Assembly: GCA_030825115.1 (NCBI GenBank)
Contig: JAPJQL010000007.1
Location: 51,550-115,549, forward strand
Direction: 5' to 3'
Length of the DNA: 64,000 nt
Source: Lachnospiraceae bacterium
Lineage (GTDB): Bacteria > Bacillota > Clostridia > Lachnospirales > Lachnospiraceae
In this document: piece after piece, positions 14,706 through 22,802 of the stretch
Numbering within the stretch: position 1 is the stretch's first letter
Layout: each line of letters begins with the position of its first letter
Program-made: the position numbers and the translations under genes
Notes under the pieces: generated by a model
Seen by the model: the letters and a program-made list of their open reading frames with translations, nothing else
Told to the model about the DNA's origin: nothing
Database searches by the model: none

Positions 14706-16994
14706 ATGGTGAAACTGTATGATGGCGGCGTTTATCTGGTGAACGGGACAGAGATCGTGCCGGAGCAGGAAACTGCAAAGGCAGCCGCGCTTGCGGGGCG
14801 TGAGGTCAGCCGGGAAGAGGCGATGAAAGGAACGATTGCGTATTCGATTCTGGAAGCGCACAATACTTCGGGAGATATGGAGCAGTTAAAGCTGCGCTTT
14901 GACGCGATGACGTCCCACGATATTACATTTGTGGGGATCATCCAGACCGCAAAGGCATCCGGCATGGAAAAATTCCCGGTTCCGTATGTGCTGACCAACT
15001 GCCACAATTCCCTGTGTGCGGTAGGTGGGACCATCAATGAGGATGACCATGTGTTTGGCCTGTCCGCATGCAAAAAATACGGCGGTATCTTTGTTCCGCC
15101 GCACATTGCGGTCATGCACCAGTACATGCGCGAGATGATGGCGGGCTGCGGCAGGATGATCCTTGGCTCTGACAGCCATACCCGCTACGGCGCCCTGGGC
15201 ACGATGGCGATCGGCGAAGGCGGCGGAGAGCTGGTAAAACAGCTTCTCTGCGATACATACGATGTCTCTTATCCGGGCGTGGTGGGTGTCTATCTGGACG
15301 GCAGGGTCAATCCGGGAGTAGGTCCCCAGGATATCGCCCTCGCGATCATCGGAGCTGTATTTAAATGTGGTTATGTGAAAAATAAAGTGATGGAGTTTGT
15401 CGGTCCCGGAATCTCAGCGATGACTACGGATTTCCGAAACGGCGTGGACGTCATGACGACGGAGACGACCTGTCTGTCCTCTATCTGGAGAACGGATGAA
15501 GATACAAAGGCATTCCTTGCGCTGCACGGCAGAGGCGAGGACTATCAGGAACTCAATCCGGCTGATGTGGCTTACTATGACGGCATGGTATATGTAGACT
15601 TGAGTTCCGTGAAACCGATGATCGCCCTTCCGTTCCATCCGAGCAACACTTATGAGATCGACGAACTGAACGCGAACCTTGGCGATATCCTGAGGGCAGT
15701 TGAGGTGGAGGCGGCAAAAGTCAGCGGAAACCCTGACATCAATTTCAGCCTGACGGATAAGATCGTGGACGGAAAATTACAGGTAACCCAGGGAATCATC
15801 GCGGGATGTGCAGGCGGCAACTACACCAACGTCATGGAAGCGGCCCACATCCTAAAGAACAGATCCTGCGGCGCTGATACATTCTCCCTGTCCGTATATC
15901 CGTCTTCCCAGCCGGTCTATATGGACCTGGTAAGGAAGGGGGCGATTGCAGACCTGATGGGTGCGGGAGCAGTCCTCAAGACGGCATTCTGCGGTCCGTG
16001 CTTTGGAGCCGGCGACACGCCTGCCAACAACGGGCTGAGTATCAGGCATACAACAAGAAACTTCCCGAACCGCGAAGGCTCCAAGCCTGGCGTGGGCCAG
16101 ATGGCGGCAGTGGCTCTGATGGATGCCCGCTCCATCGCGGCGACAGCGGCAAACGGAGGCATCCTGACTTCAGCGGCAGAGATGGCAGACGGTTATGCCG
16201 TACCGGAGTATGCGTTTGACAAAACCGTGTACGAGAGGCGTGTATATCAGGGATTTCAGGCCGGGGATGAGAAAAAAGATCTGATCTACGGTCCGAACAT
16301 CAAGGACTGGCCAGAGATGAGCCCCCTGACCGACAATATCCTGTTAAAAGTCTGCTCCAGGATCATGGACCCGGTGACGACCACCGATGAGCTGATTCCG
16401 TCCGGTGAGACTTCTTCCTACCGCTCCAACCCGCTTGGACTTGCCGAGTTTGCCCTCTCCAGAAGAGATCCCGCTTATGTAGGCAAGAGTAAGGCAGTCG
16501 ATAAGATTGAAAAAGCAAGGGTGAGCGGAACCTGTCCCACAGAGGCTGCCCCGGAACTGAAGGCAGTGTTTGAAAAGATCAGGACGATTCCGGGAAGTGA
16601 AGCAGTCAGGGCTTCTGAGACAGAGATCGGAAGCATGGTCTATGCGGTAAAACCGGGCGACGGTTCGGCCAGAGAGCAGGCTGCAAGCTGCCAGAGGGTC
16701 ATCGGCGGACTTGCCAATATCTGCCAGGAATATGCGACAAAGCGTTACCGTTCCAATGTGATGAACTGGGGCATGATTCCCTTCCAGATGAAGGGAGAAC
16801 CGGACTTCGAGGTGGATGACTATATCTATGTGCCGGGAATCAAAGCGGCGCTGGACGGCGACATGAAAGACATCAGGGCATATGTGATCGGAGATTCCGT
16901 GAGAGAGATCACACTCTATATTGCAGATATGACTGATGACGAGAAACAGATTGTCAAAGCAGGCAGTCTGATCAACTACAATCGAAACAGATAA
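14706..16994 (+). CDS. Aconitase-family hydratase of YbhJ type, substrate unknown
   Basis: The 762-residue protein belongs to the aconitase superfamily and resembles the uncharacterised E. coli YbhJ group in size and layout. The first part has SHDITFVGIIQTAKASG and the GSDSHTRYGALGTMAIGEGG core. The three presumptive 4Fe-4S ligands are Cys368 (in AGCAGGNYTN) and Cys429/Cys432 (CGPCFG). The swivel domain has GDGSAREQAA near residue 655 in place of the usual GSSREHAA. It is about 115 residues longer than the aconitase encoded at 22.8 kb. Its place directly after tctCBA suggests that it dehydrates or isomerises the acid imported by that transporter. Citrate, a citrate analogue or an aconitate are possible substrates by inference only. 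Confidence 0.82.
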   Translation: MVKLYDGGVYLVNGTEIVPEQETAKAAALAGREVSREEAMKGTIAYSILEAHNTSGDMEQLKLRFDAMTSHDITFVGIIQTAKASGMEKFPVPYVLTNCHNSLCAVGGTINEDDHVFGLSACKKYGGIFVPPHIAVMHQYMREMMAGCGRMILGSDSHTRYGALGTMAIGEGGGELVKQLLCDTYDVSYPGVVGVYLDGRVNPGVGPQDIALAIIGAVFKCGYVKNKVMEFVGPGISAMTTDFRNGVDVMTTETTCLSSIWRTDEDTKAFLALHGRGEDYQELNPADVAYYDGMVYVDLSSVKPMIALPFHPSNTYEIDELNANLGDILRAVEVEAAKVSGNPDINFSLTDKIVDGKLQVTQGIIAGCAGGNYTNVMEAAHILKNRSCGADTFSLSVYPSSQPVYMDLVRKGAIADLMGAGAVLKTAFCGPCFGAGDTPANNGLSIRHTTRNFPNREGSKPGVGQMAAVALMDARSIAATAANGGILTSAAEMADGYAVPEYAFDKTVYERRVYQGFQAGDEKKDLIYGPNIKDWPEMSPLTDNILLKVCSRIMDPVTTTDELIPSGETSSYRSNPLGLAEFALSRRDPAYVGKSKAVDKIEKARVSGTCPTEAAPELKAVFEKIRTIPGSEAVRASETEIGSMVYAVKPGDGSAREQAASCQRVIGGLANICQEYATKRYRSNVMNWGMIPFQMKGEPDFEVDDYIYVPGIKAALDGDMKDIRAYVIGDSVREITLYIADMTDDEKQIVKAGSLINYNRNR

Positions 16995-17162
16995 GATTCC
17001 CAGCGTTTTACGGCTTATCTGATTTTGATATACCTTCATTAAGGACAAGTATAAAGTTTGGAAGTGCCTTCTGTGCAGAAGTTCCCGGAAGGGGGCGGCG
17101 TGCAGGGGGCTTTCTTCCATTTTGATAAGCCCGTCGTTATATCAGGCATTCAAAATCAGTAT

Positions 17163-17191
17163 TTGACGAACGGAGATTTTCGTATTATGAT
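17163..17191 (+). promoter_or_regulatory. Sigma-A promoter for the AEC transporter gene
   Basis: TTGACG (17163-17168), a 17-base spacer and TATGAT (17186-17191) place the transcription start near 17198. That rules out the in-frame ATG at 17195 and supports the later start at 17237. Confidence 0.65.
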
Positions 17192-17236
17192 TGTATGCCA
17201 GAGAATACGAAAAACGAAATGTATGGGGACAGGACG

Positions 17237-18151
17237 ATGATGGATTTTTCCGGACTATTTGAGATGCAGGGAATGTTGTTTATGGTGATGATGCTGGGGA
17301 TGGCGTTGAAGCGGGCCGGGGTCGTGAAGGAGAGCGGCAAGACGCTTCTGACGGACCTGGTGATCAACGTGACCCTGCCGGCCAGTATCCTGAAATCTTT
17401 TCAGATGGAATTTGACCGCCAGATCCTGAAAAGCTGCATGGTCATCTGTATCGTGGCAGTCCTGATTCAGATCGGCAGCTACCTGCTGGGAATGGTACTG
17501 TATCCGGGAGTCTGCGACAGCCGGAAAAAGGTCTTGCAGTATGCGACGATCTGCTCCAACGCGGGGATACTGGGAAATCCCATCGCCGAAGGAATCTTTG
17601 GCGGGCTGGGACTTTTGTACGCCTCTGTCTATGTGATCCCGCAGCGGGTGTTCATGTGGTCTGTGGGGCTGACGTATTTTACGGAGGCGCCGGATAAAAA
17701 AACGCTTGTAAAAAAGGTGCTCAGCCATCCCTGCATCCTGTCTGTGTTCGTGGGATTTGCAATCATGGTATTTCAGGTTCCGCTTCCGGGCTTTTTAAGC
17801 CTGACGATAAAAAATGTGGCGGCAGCCAATACCTTTCTTGCCATGATGCTGGTGGGAACGATTCTTGCAGACGTCCATATCAGGGAGCTGCCCGGCCGGG
17901 AAACGCTTTACTATTCCTTTGTCAGGCTGTTTTTGGTGCCGTTTCTTGTGTTTTTGGGATGCCGCCTGTCCGGGGTGGATTCCCTGGTGACCGGAGTCTC
18001 GGTGATCCTGTCCGGGATGCCAGCAGCCAGTGTCACGGCGGTGCTGGCGGCAAAATACAATAAAGATGAGATATTTGCGACGAAATGTGTGGTCCTGACT
18101 ACGCTGATATCCATGCTGACCGTGCCGGTATGGTGTTTGTTCCTGGGATAA
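17237..18151 (+). CDS. Auxin efflux carrier (AEC) family transporter
   Basis: This membrane protein of about 305 residues has roughly ten hydrophobic helices in the AEC (PF03547) pattern, a short N-terminal half and a C-terminal half. Recognisable parts are LVINVTLPASILKSF, the ICSNAGILGNPIAEGIFG loop near residue 110 and the closing SGMPAASVTAVLAAKYN. Bacterial members include malate and malonate transporters, so a role in moving a di- or tricarboxylate fits the neighbours, but the substrate is unknown. ATGs at 17237 and 17240 are both possible starts behind GGGGACAGG. Confidence 0.83.
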   Translation: MMDFSGLFEMQGMLFMVMMLGMALKRAGVVKESGKTLLTDLVINVTLPASILKSFQMEFDRQILKSCMVICIVAVLIQIGSYLLGMVLYPGVCDSRKKVLQYATICSNAGILGNPIAEGIFGGLGLLYASVYVIPQRVFMWSVGLTYFTEAPDKKTLVKKVLSHPCILSVFVGFAIMVFQVPLPGFLSLTIKNVAAANTFLAMMLVGTILADVHIRELPGRETLYYSFVRLFLVPFLVFLGCRLSGVDSLVTGVSVILSGMPAASVTAVLAAKYNKDEIFATKCVVLTTLISMLTVPVWCLFLG

Positions 18152-18191
18152 CCGACAGCAGATATAAATGACACAGTGCGAGGAGGTCAGA

Positions 18192-18749
18192 ATGGAGAAG
18201 CTTAAAAAATTATGGGTCATATTCTTTACGATGGCCAAGATCGGGATGTTCACATTTGGGGGAGGATGGAGCATCATCGCCCAGGTCCAGAATGAGTTTG
18301 TGGACCGCCGGGGGTGGATCACGGAGGAACAGCTGGTGGATTATATGTCGCTGGCGAAGTCCTTTCCCGGCATTATGATCATCAATATGTCGGTGTTCTG
18401 CGGATACACCATGTGCGGCCCTGTAGGGGCTGTGACGGCGGCGGTTGGCCTGTCTGCTCCGGCGATCGCTACGATTGCGGTCGTGACCTTTTTCTATTCC
18501 GGTCTGCGGGACAATGTGTGGGTGGCGAAAATCTTAAACGGCGTGAGGTGCGTCGTCATCCCGATCATCCTGAGCGCATCGTGGAAGCTGAAACCGACGG
18601 CGATGAAGGGACGTTCGGCCTGGCTGATCCTTCTGGTCTCCTTCCTTGTCTGTGTCTTTACCGGGGTGAATAAGGCTATGGTCATCGCAGCGGCACTGGC
18701 AGCGGGGCTTCTGATCTGGAGAGGGGGGATTCCGGATGATATATCTTAA
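18192..18749 (+). CDS. Chromate-transporter (CHR) family half-protein 1
   Basis: The 185-residue membrane protein matches one half of ChrA (PF02417), with MAKIGMFTFGGGWSIIAQVQ near the N-terminus and YMSLAKSFPGIMIINMSVF thereafter. In Clostridia these short CHR proteins occur as adjacent pairs that presumably form a heterodimer. Many probably move anions other than chromate. The start at 18192 follows GAGGAGG; an ATG at 18168 lacks one. It overlaps the second half-gene by 14 bases. The substrate is unknown, though an organic acid would fit the neighbourhood. Confidence 0.85.
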   Translation: MEKLKKLWVIFFTMAKIGMFTFGGGWSIIAQVQNEFVDRRGWITEEQLVDYMSLAKSFPGIMIINMSVFCGYTMCGPVGAVTAAVGLSAPAIATIAVVTFFYSGLRDNVWVAKILNGVRCVVIPIILSASWKLKPTAMKGRSAWLILLVSFLVCVFTGVNKAMVIAAALAAGLLIWRGGIPDDIS

Positions 18750-19269
18750 GCTGTTTCTTTCTTTTTTGAAAATAGGATTCTGCAGTTTTGGCGGAATGAC
18801 CATGATACCGGTCATCAATGACGAGGTGTTGAACCACGGGTGGATGACGGCGGTGGAGGTGATGGATATCGTCGCCGTGGCAGAGATGACGCCGGGGTCT
18901 CTCGGGATCAACTGCGCCACCTTTGTAGGGCTGCGGACAGCGGGATTCTGGGGCGCCCTCAGCGCCAGCTTTGGCGTCATGGTCCCGTCGCTGACCCTGT
19001 GCATGCTGGCGGCCCATTTTATCCTGCGCTTAAAGGGCAATAAACTGCTGGAGAGCGCCATGCGGGGCGTGCGTCCCGCCAGCCTTGGGATGCTTTTGGC
19101 TGCCGGCGTGACGCTTGGGTACTCGACATTTATTCCCGACGGAGGTCTGGACGTGTCCTGGAATCTGGTGGCGATCGCGGCGATCACCGGTGTGCTGCTT
19201 TTTAAAAAGAAGCTTTCTATACCTAAGACGATCATGATCGCGGCTGTGCTGGGGCTGTTTCTTGGATGA
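18736..19269 (+). CDS. Chromate-transporter (CHR) family half-protein 2
   Basis: This 177-residue partner of the preceding gene has the second CHR signature LKIGFCSFGGMTMIPVINDE at its N-terminus, then VAVAEMTPGSLGINCATFVG and several membrane helices. The two halves overlap by 14 bases and are translationally coupled. They are homologous to each other and presumably insert with opposite topology, as the two halves of full-length ChrA do. The following gene is a broken LysR regulator that may once have controlled this pair. Confidence 0.85.
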   Translation: MIYLKLFLSFLKIGFCSFGGMTMIPVINDEVLNHGWMTAVEVMDIVAVAEMTPGSLGINCATFVGLRTAGFWGALSASFGVMVPSLTLCMLAAHFILRLKGNKLLESAMRGVRPASLGMLLAAGVTLGYSTFIPDGGLDVSWNLVAIAAITGVLLFKKKLSIPKTIMIAAVLGLFLG

Positions 19270-19307
19270 GAAAATTTTTGGTTTGCGCGGTAAAGGGGAA
19301 AACGGTC

Positions 19308-19562
19308 ATGAATGACAAAGAATTAAGCTATATGCTGGCAATAGCCAGAGAGGGAAGTATCCAGAAGGCTGCGGCTGCGCTTGGGAAGAACCCCTCTTCC
19401 CTGAGCCGGGCCGTGCACAGGGTGGAGGAGGAGCTGGATATCGCCCTGTTCAGAAGGACTCCGGCAGGGCTGGTTCCGACCGATGAGGGGAAGGTATATC
19501 TGACGGCTGCGGATGAGATATTGGAAATGTATTCTTCCCTGACTCCTTCAAATGCCGGATGA
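19308..19562 (+). pseudogene. LysR-family regulator remnant (DNA-binding domain only)
   Basis: Only 84 residues remain of what should be a regulator of about 300. The winged helix is clear (KELSYMLAIAREGSIQKAAA, NPSSLSRAVHRVEEELD, LFRRTPAGLVPTDEGKVYL), but the effector domain is missing. After EILEMYSSL the frame runs a few codons into the antisense of the convergent LysR gene and stops. The junction at about 19540-19548 looks like a deletion that fused the two genes tail to tail. A residual DNA-binding peptide is conceivable but is not supported. Confidence 0.8.
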
Positions 19563-20439
19563 ACTCCCTGGCGCAGCGGGAGAGCGGCAGGTTATTGGGA
19601 TAGGCCAGGACCAGCTGCCAACTGGGGTTGAGCGCCGGGTCGAGCGGATAGCAGGCAAGCCCTTCTGTACCGGAAAACAAGGTCAGGTAGGAACAGGGGA
19701 GGAACGTGACGCCCATTCCGGCCGCAGCCAGCCGCTTGGCGGTTTCCATACTTTTTGTTGTGTACCGGATATCTGGATTGATCCCAATCTGCTTTAAGAT
19801 GGAATCGGTCACCTGCCGGAGTTTCTGGCGGCTGGCAACCATCAGATACGGGGCATCCGACAGGACTTTTAAGTCACATGCATTTAAGCAGCGCGATGCC
19901 GGAAAGTGGTAGCGGGCTGCCATTTTTTTGGGTATGACCAGATAAAAAGGGTCGTCAGCAAGGTGCTCGTATGTGATGGACTTGTGAGCCGCTTCGTAGT
20001 GCATGATGCTGAAATCGATTTTGCCGGTGAGCAGAAGCTTGTCCAGCTCCGTAGAGTTGTTTTCCCTGAAACGGACAGTGATGCCCGGGTACGCTGCATG
20101 GAATGCGGGAAGGATCTGCGGCAGCAGACAGGTCCCCAGATTCAGGGGGATTCCAAAGGTCAGGCTGCCGCGCTGCATCTCGCGGTATTCCTCCAGCTCG
20201 GTCAGCATCTGCCGGTACCGGTATTTGATCCTGGCGGCGGTGTCCAGATACCGGAAGCCAAAATCCGTGGGGACCAGTCCGCCCTGCGTGCGGTGAAAAA
20301 TCTGCTGTCCCATATCGCGCTCAATCTTTGTGAGGGCTTCGCTCAGAGACGGCTGGGAGACAAACAGTTCCTGCGCCGCTTTTGAGAGACTGCCATATTC
20401 TGCAATCGTCAGCATATAAGTCAATTCATTCAGCGTCAT
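19450..20439 (-). CDS. LysR-family regulator divergent from the isocitrate-dehydrogenase gene, with altered C-terminus
   Basis: This is a LysR protein of 329 residues. The N-terminal helix-turn-helix is ELTYMLTIAEYGSLSKAAQE followed by FVSQPSLSEALTKIE, and the effector domain includes GSLTFGIPLNLGTCLLPQIL and AAGMGVTFLP. GGAGG seven bases upstream decides the ATG at 20439 over one at 20478. About 30 residues after REFIRHLKE (from roughly base 19545 down) are antisense to the LysR remnant and unlike family C-termini. The original end was therefore lost and replaced by read-through. It is divergent from the dehydrogenase gene at 20600, its likely target. Confidence 0.85.
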   Translation of the reverse strand: MTLNELTYMLTIAEYGSLSKAAQELFVSQPSLSEALTKIERDMGQQIFHRTQGGLVPTDFGFRYLDTAARIKYRYRQMLTELEEYREMQRGSLTFGIPLNLGTCLLPQILPAFHAAYPGITVRFRENNSTELDKLLLTGKIDFSIMHYEAAHKSITYEHLADDPFYLVIPKKMAARYHFPASRCLNACDLKVLSDAPYLMVASRQKLRQVTDSILKQIGINPDIRYTTKSMETAKRLAAAGMGVTFLPCSYLTLFSGTEGLACYPLDPALNPSWQLVLAYPNNLPLSRCAREFIRHLKESGKNTFPISHPQPSDIPSPHRSEPALPESF

Positions 20440-20483
20440 GAAAAATCCTCCTTCCTGTTGTTTGATAAAGCATATCATATTTT

Positions 20484-20543
20484 GTGCGTTTTTCCTATAG
20501 GAGATGTGGCGAATTTGGTATTTTACCTATATTCCAATATAAG
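20484..20543 (+). promoter_or_regulatory. Promoter and LysR-type half-site before the dehydrogenase gene
   Basis: TTGGTA (20515-20520), 17 bases and TATAAG (20538-20543) form a plausible promoter for the gene at 20600. On the minus strand, ATAGGAAAAACGCAC (20498-20484) repeats the left part of the island's A-rich dyad and is centred near -59. Confidence 0.5.
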
Positions 20544-20599
20544 GTATCATGATAGTATCAAAATCAAATGAACGCATTCTTTGGAGGAGGTAAGAACAG

Positions 20600-21760
20600 A
20601 TGGAAAGCATCAAAGCGGCACAGGAACAATTTGGAACGTTGATCCGGTCAGAATTTGAGCGGATTGAGCGGATGAAAGCCGACACGGAAATCAGGGATTT
20701 TTCCAAGGTGGAGAAGATCATCGTGGGGGTGCTGCCGGGAGACGGCATCGGTCCGATCATCATGGAACAGGCAGTCCGGGTGCTCCGGACGCTGATGAGG
20801 GAGGAGCTGGCGACCGGGCGTCTCGAAATCCGGGAGATCGAAGGGATGACGATTGAAAACCGGGCGGCCAAGTTGCAGAGCCTGCCGGATGAGGTCATGG
20901 AGGAGATCAAAAAATGTGACGTCCTGCTAAAAGGACCGATGGTAACGCCAAGAGCGGGAGAGCCATGGCCGAACCTTGTATCTGCCAACAGCCTTCTGCG
21001 CCGCGGTCTGGAGCTGTTTGCCGCAGTGCGTCCGATCCAGATTCCGGACAAGGGCATTGACTGGACATTTTTCCGGGAGAATATCGAAGGAGAGTATATC
21101 TGGGGCAATAAAGGGATTCAGGTGAATGAAGACCTTGCCGTGGATTTCAAGGTCCAGACCAGGCAGGGCAGCGAGCGGATCGCCAGGGCCGCGTTCGACT
21201 TTGCGAGGAAAAACGGGAAAAAGAATGTGACGATCGTGACAAAGGCAAATATCGTCAAGCTGGCTGACGGCAATTTTATCAAGGCTGTTCGCAAAGTGGG
21301 CGAGGAGTATCCGGAGATTGAGATCCAGGAGCGGCTGGTGGATGCGATGTGTGCAAAGATGCTGGACCCGGAATTCAATGCCGGGATTGAGGTGATCGTA
21401 CTTCCGAACCTGTATGGCGATATCGTGACGGATGTTGCGGCAGAGCACCAGGGCGGGCTTGGAACGGCGTCATCCTCAAATATCGGCAACCGTTATGCGA
21501 TGTTTGAGGCAATCCACGGCACTGCGCCCTATCTGATGAGTCATGGACGCGGGGAGTATGCAGACCCCTGTTCTCTGATCCGGGCGGTGGGCATGATGCT
21601 TTCCCATATCGGTTATGGGGACAGGAAGCAGAAACTGGACCGCGCGCTTGAAATCTGTACGGTGAGTGAACGGAAAGTGGTGCTTACTACGTTTACGGAG
21701 GATGCAAGTACGAAGGAGTTTACGGATTATCTGATTGAAACGATCGGTCAGATCGGGTAG
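20600..21760 (+). CDS. Isocitrate/isopropylmalate dehydrogenase family enzyme, probably NAD-dependent isocitrate dehydrogenase
   Basis: The 386-residue enzyme belongs to the beta-decarboxylating dehydrogenase family. After an N-terminal extension of about 40 residues come VGVLPGDGIGPIIMEQA, the substrate-site region SLLRRGLELFAAVRPI, TFFRENIEGEYIWG, the catalytic lysine region VTKANIVKLADGNF, and the metal-binding PNLYGDIVTDVAAEHQGG. The C-terminal FEAIHGTAPYLMSHGRGEYADP binds the nucleotide. Its place next to aconitase favours isocitrate as substrate, yielding 2-oxoglutarate for glutamate synthesis. Isopropylmalate, homoisocitrate or tartrate specificity cannot be excluded. GGAGGAGG precedes the start. 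Confidence 0.8.
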   Translation: MESIKAAQEQFGTLIRSEFERIERMKADTEIRDFSKVEKIIVGVLPGDGIGPIIMEQAVRVLRTLMREELATGRLEIREIEGMTIENRAAKLQSLPDEVMEEIKKCDVLLKGPMVTPRAGEPWPNLVSANSLLRRGLELFAAVRPIQIPDKGIDWTFFRENIEGEYIWGNKGIQVNEDLAVDFKVQTRQGSERIARAAFDFARKNGKKNVTIVTKANIVKLADGNFIKAVRKVGEEYPEIEIQERLVDAMCAKMLDPEFNAGIEVIVLPNLYGDIVTDVAAEHQGGLGTASSSNIGNRYAMFEAIHGTAPYLMSHGRGEYADPCSLIRAVGMMLSHIGYGDRKQKLDRALEICTVSERKVVLTTFTEDASTKEFTDYLIETIGQIG

Positions 21761-21790
21761 CACCGTTTTTTAGGATAAAAGAGGTATGAT

Positions 21791-22705
21791 ATGGAGATAC
21801 GTCAGTTCCGATATGTCAATGCCGTGGCAGAATGCGGCAGTATCACAAAAGCTGCCGCCAGGCTATTTATCTCCCAGCCGGCGCTCAGCAACTATATCAG
21901 CAAACTGGAGGACGAGCTGGGCTCCAGGCTGTTTGACCGGACGACCACGCCGCTCACCCTGACATATGCCGGGGAGCAGTATCTGCGGCGGGCAAAGCAG
22001 ATATTGATACAGCTTGACGATATGAAGCGGGAATTCCGCGATATTTCAAACAACCTGTCCGGACGGCTCCGGGTGGGCTTTCCCAGCGAGCGCATCATCT
22101 ATATGCTCCCTTTGATTCTCCCGCTGTTTAAAGAGCGGTATCCGGGCATCAATGTGGAAGTCATCAGTGGTCCGGGCAACCGGCTGACAGAGGCGCTGCG
22201 CCGGGGAGAGGTGGACTTTGTGTTTCTTCCGGTATGGGAAAAAGAAAAAGATATCGCCCAGTTTAAGATCGCAGATGAAGAACTGGTTTTAGTGACGGCA
22301 AAGGGGTATCTGGATGATTCCTTCCTTCTTGACAGGACTGCCCGGATTGTGGACTGGAAACGGGTGTCAGAACTGCCGTTCATCACGTTGAAAAAGGGAC
22401 ATGCTCTTCGAAAGAGCGTGGATGTCCTGTTTAAAAATACAGGAAAAGACATGAATATCGTTCTCGAATCCCACAGCAACATGCTTTCCTACCGCCTTGC
22501 CGCCCAGGGGCAGGGCGTGGCGGTCGTGCCGGAACTGACCTTGAAGCTGATGCAGGGAAGCATGGATGCAGACTGGTATCATCTGTCAAAACACCTGGTT
22601 TCCTGGGAAGTATTTGCGCTGTACCGGGAAGGCAGCTATATTGGAGAAGTGGAGCAGGCTTTTCTTGACATCGCCGTGGGGGCGCTAAACCCCGAAAAGG
22701 TATAA
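21791..22705 (+). CDS. LysR-family regulator upstream of aconitase
   Basis: The 304-residue LysR protein has the helix-turn-helix RQFRYVNAVAECGSITKAAA plus FISQPALSNYISKLEDELG, and the effector domain with GRLRVGFPSERIIYMLPLIL and GQGVAVVPE. It lies between the dehydrogenase (30 bases upstream) and aconitase genes on the same strand, so it may be co-transcribed with the former. Its stop codon lies inside the LysR-type operator of the aconitase promoter, tying the regulator gene physically to its probable target. Confidence 0.87.
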   Translation: MEIRQFRYVNAVAECGSITKAAARLFISQPALSNYISKLEDELGSRLFDRTTTPLTLTYAGEQYLRRAKQILIQLDDMKREFRDISNNLSGRLRVGFPSERIIYMLPLILPLFKERYPGINVEVISGPGNRLTEALRRGEVDFVFLPVWEKEKDIAQFKIADEELVLVTAKGYLDDSFLLDRTARIVDWKRVSELPFITLKKGHALRKSVDVLFKNTGKDMNIVLESHSNMLSYRLAAQGQGVAVVPELTLKLMQGSMDADWYHLSKHLVSWEVFALYREGSYIGEVEQAFLDIAVGALNPEKV

Positions 22706-22768
22706 GGAAAAGCTATGCCCTGTATATCAATAATAGAATTTTACTTATCGCCGATACCTCCTTATAAT
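22702..22768 (+). promoter_or_regulatory. LysR-type operator and promoter of aconitase
   Basis: ATAAGGAAAAGCTAT (22702-22716) is a T-N11-A dyad closely matching the one before the hydratase gene. TTTACT (22740-22745), a 17-base spacer and TATAAT (22763-22768) form the promoter, so the dyad is centred near -66. Confidence 0.72.
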
Positions 22769-22802
22769 GGAAGCAGAAAACCATATAAGGAGGTATTTTA
22801 TT

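Noticed and set aside
22767..22802. Upstream in-frame start for aconitase
   Set aside because: The ATG at 22767 overlaps the -10 element at 22763-22768, so it would not be in the transcript; the start at 22803 has TAAGGAGG.
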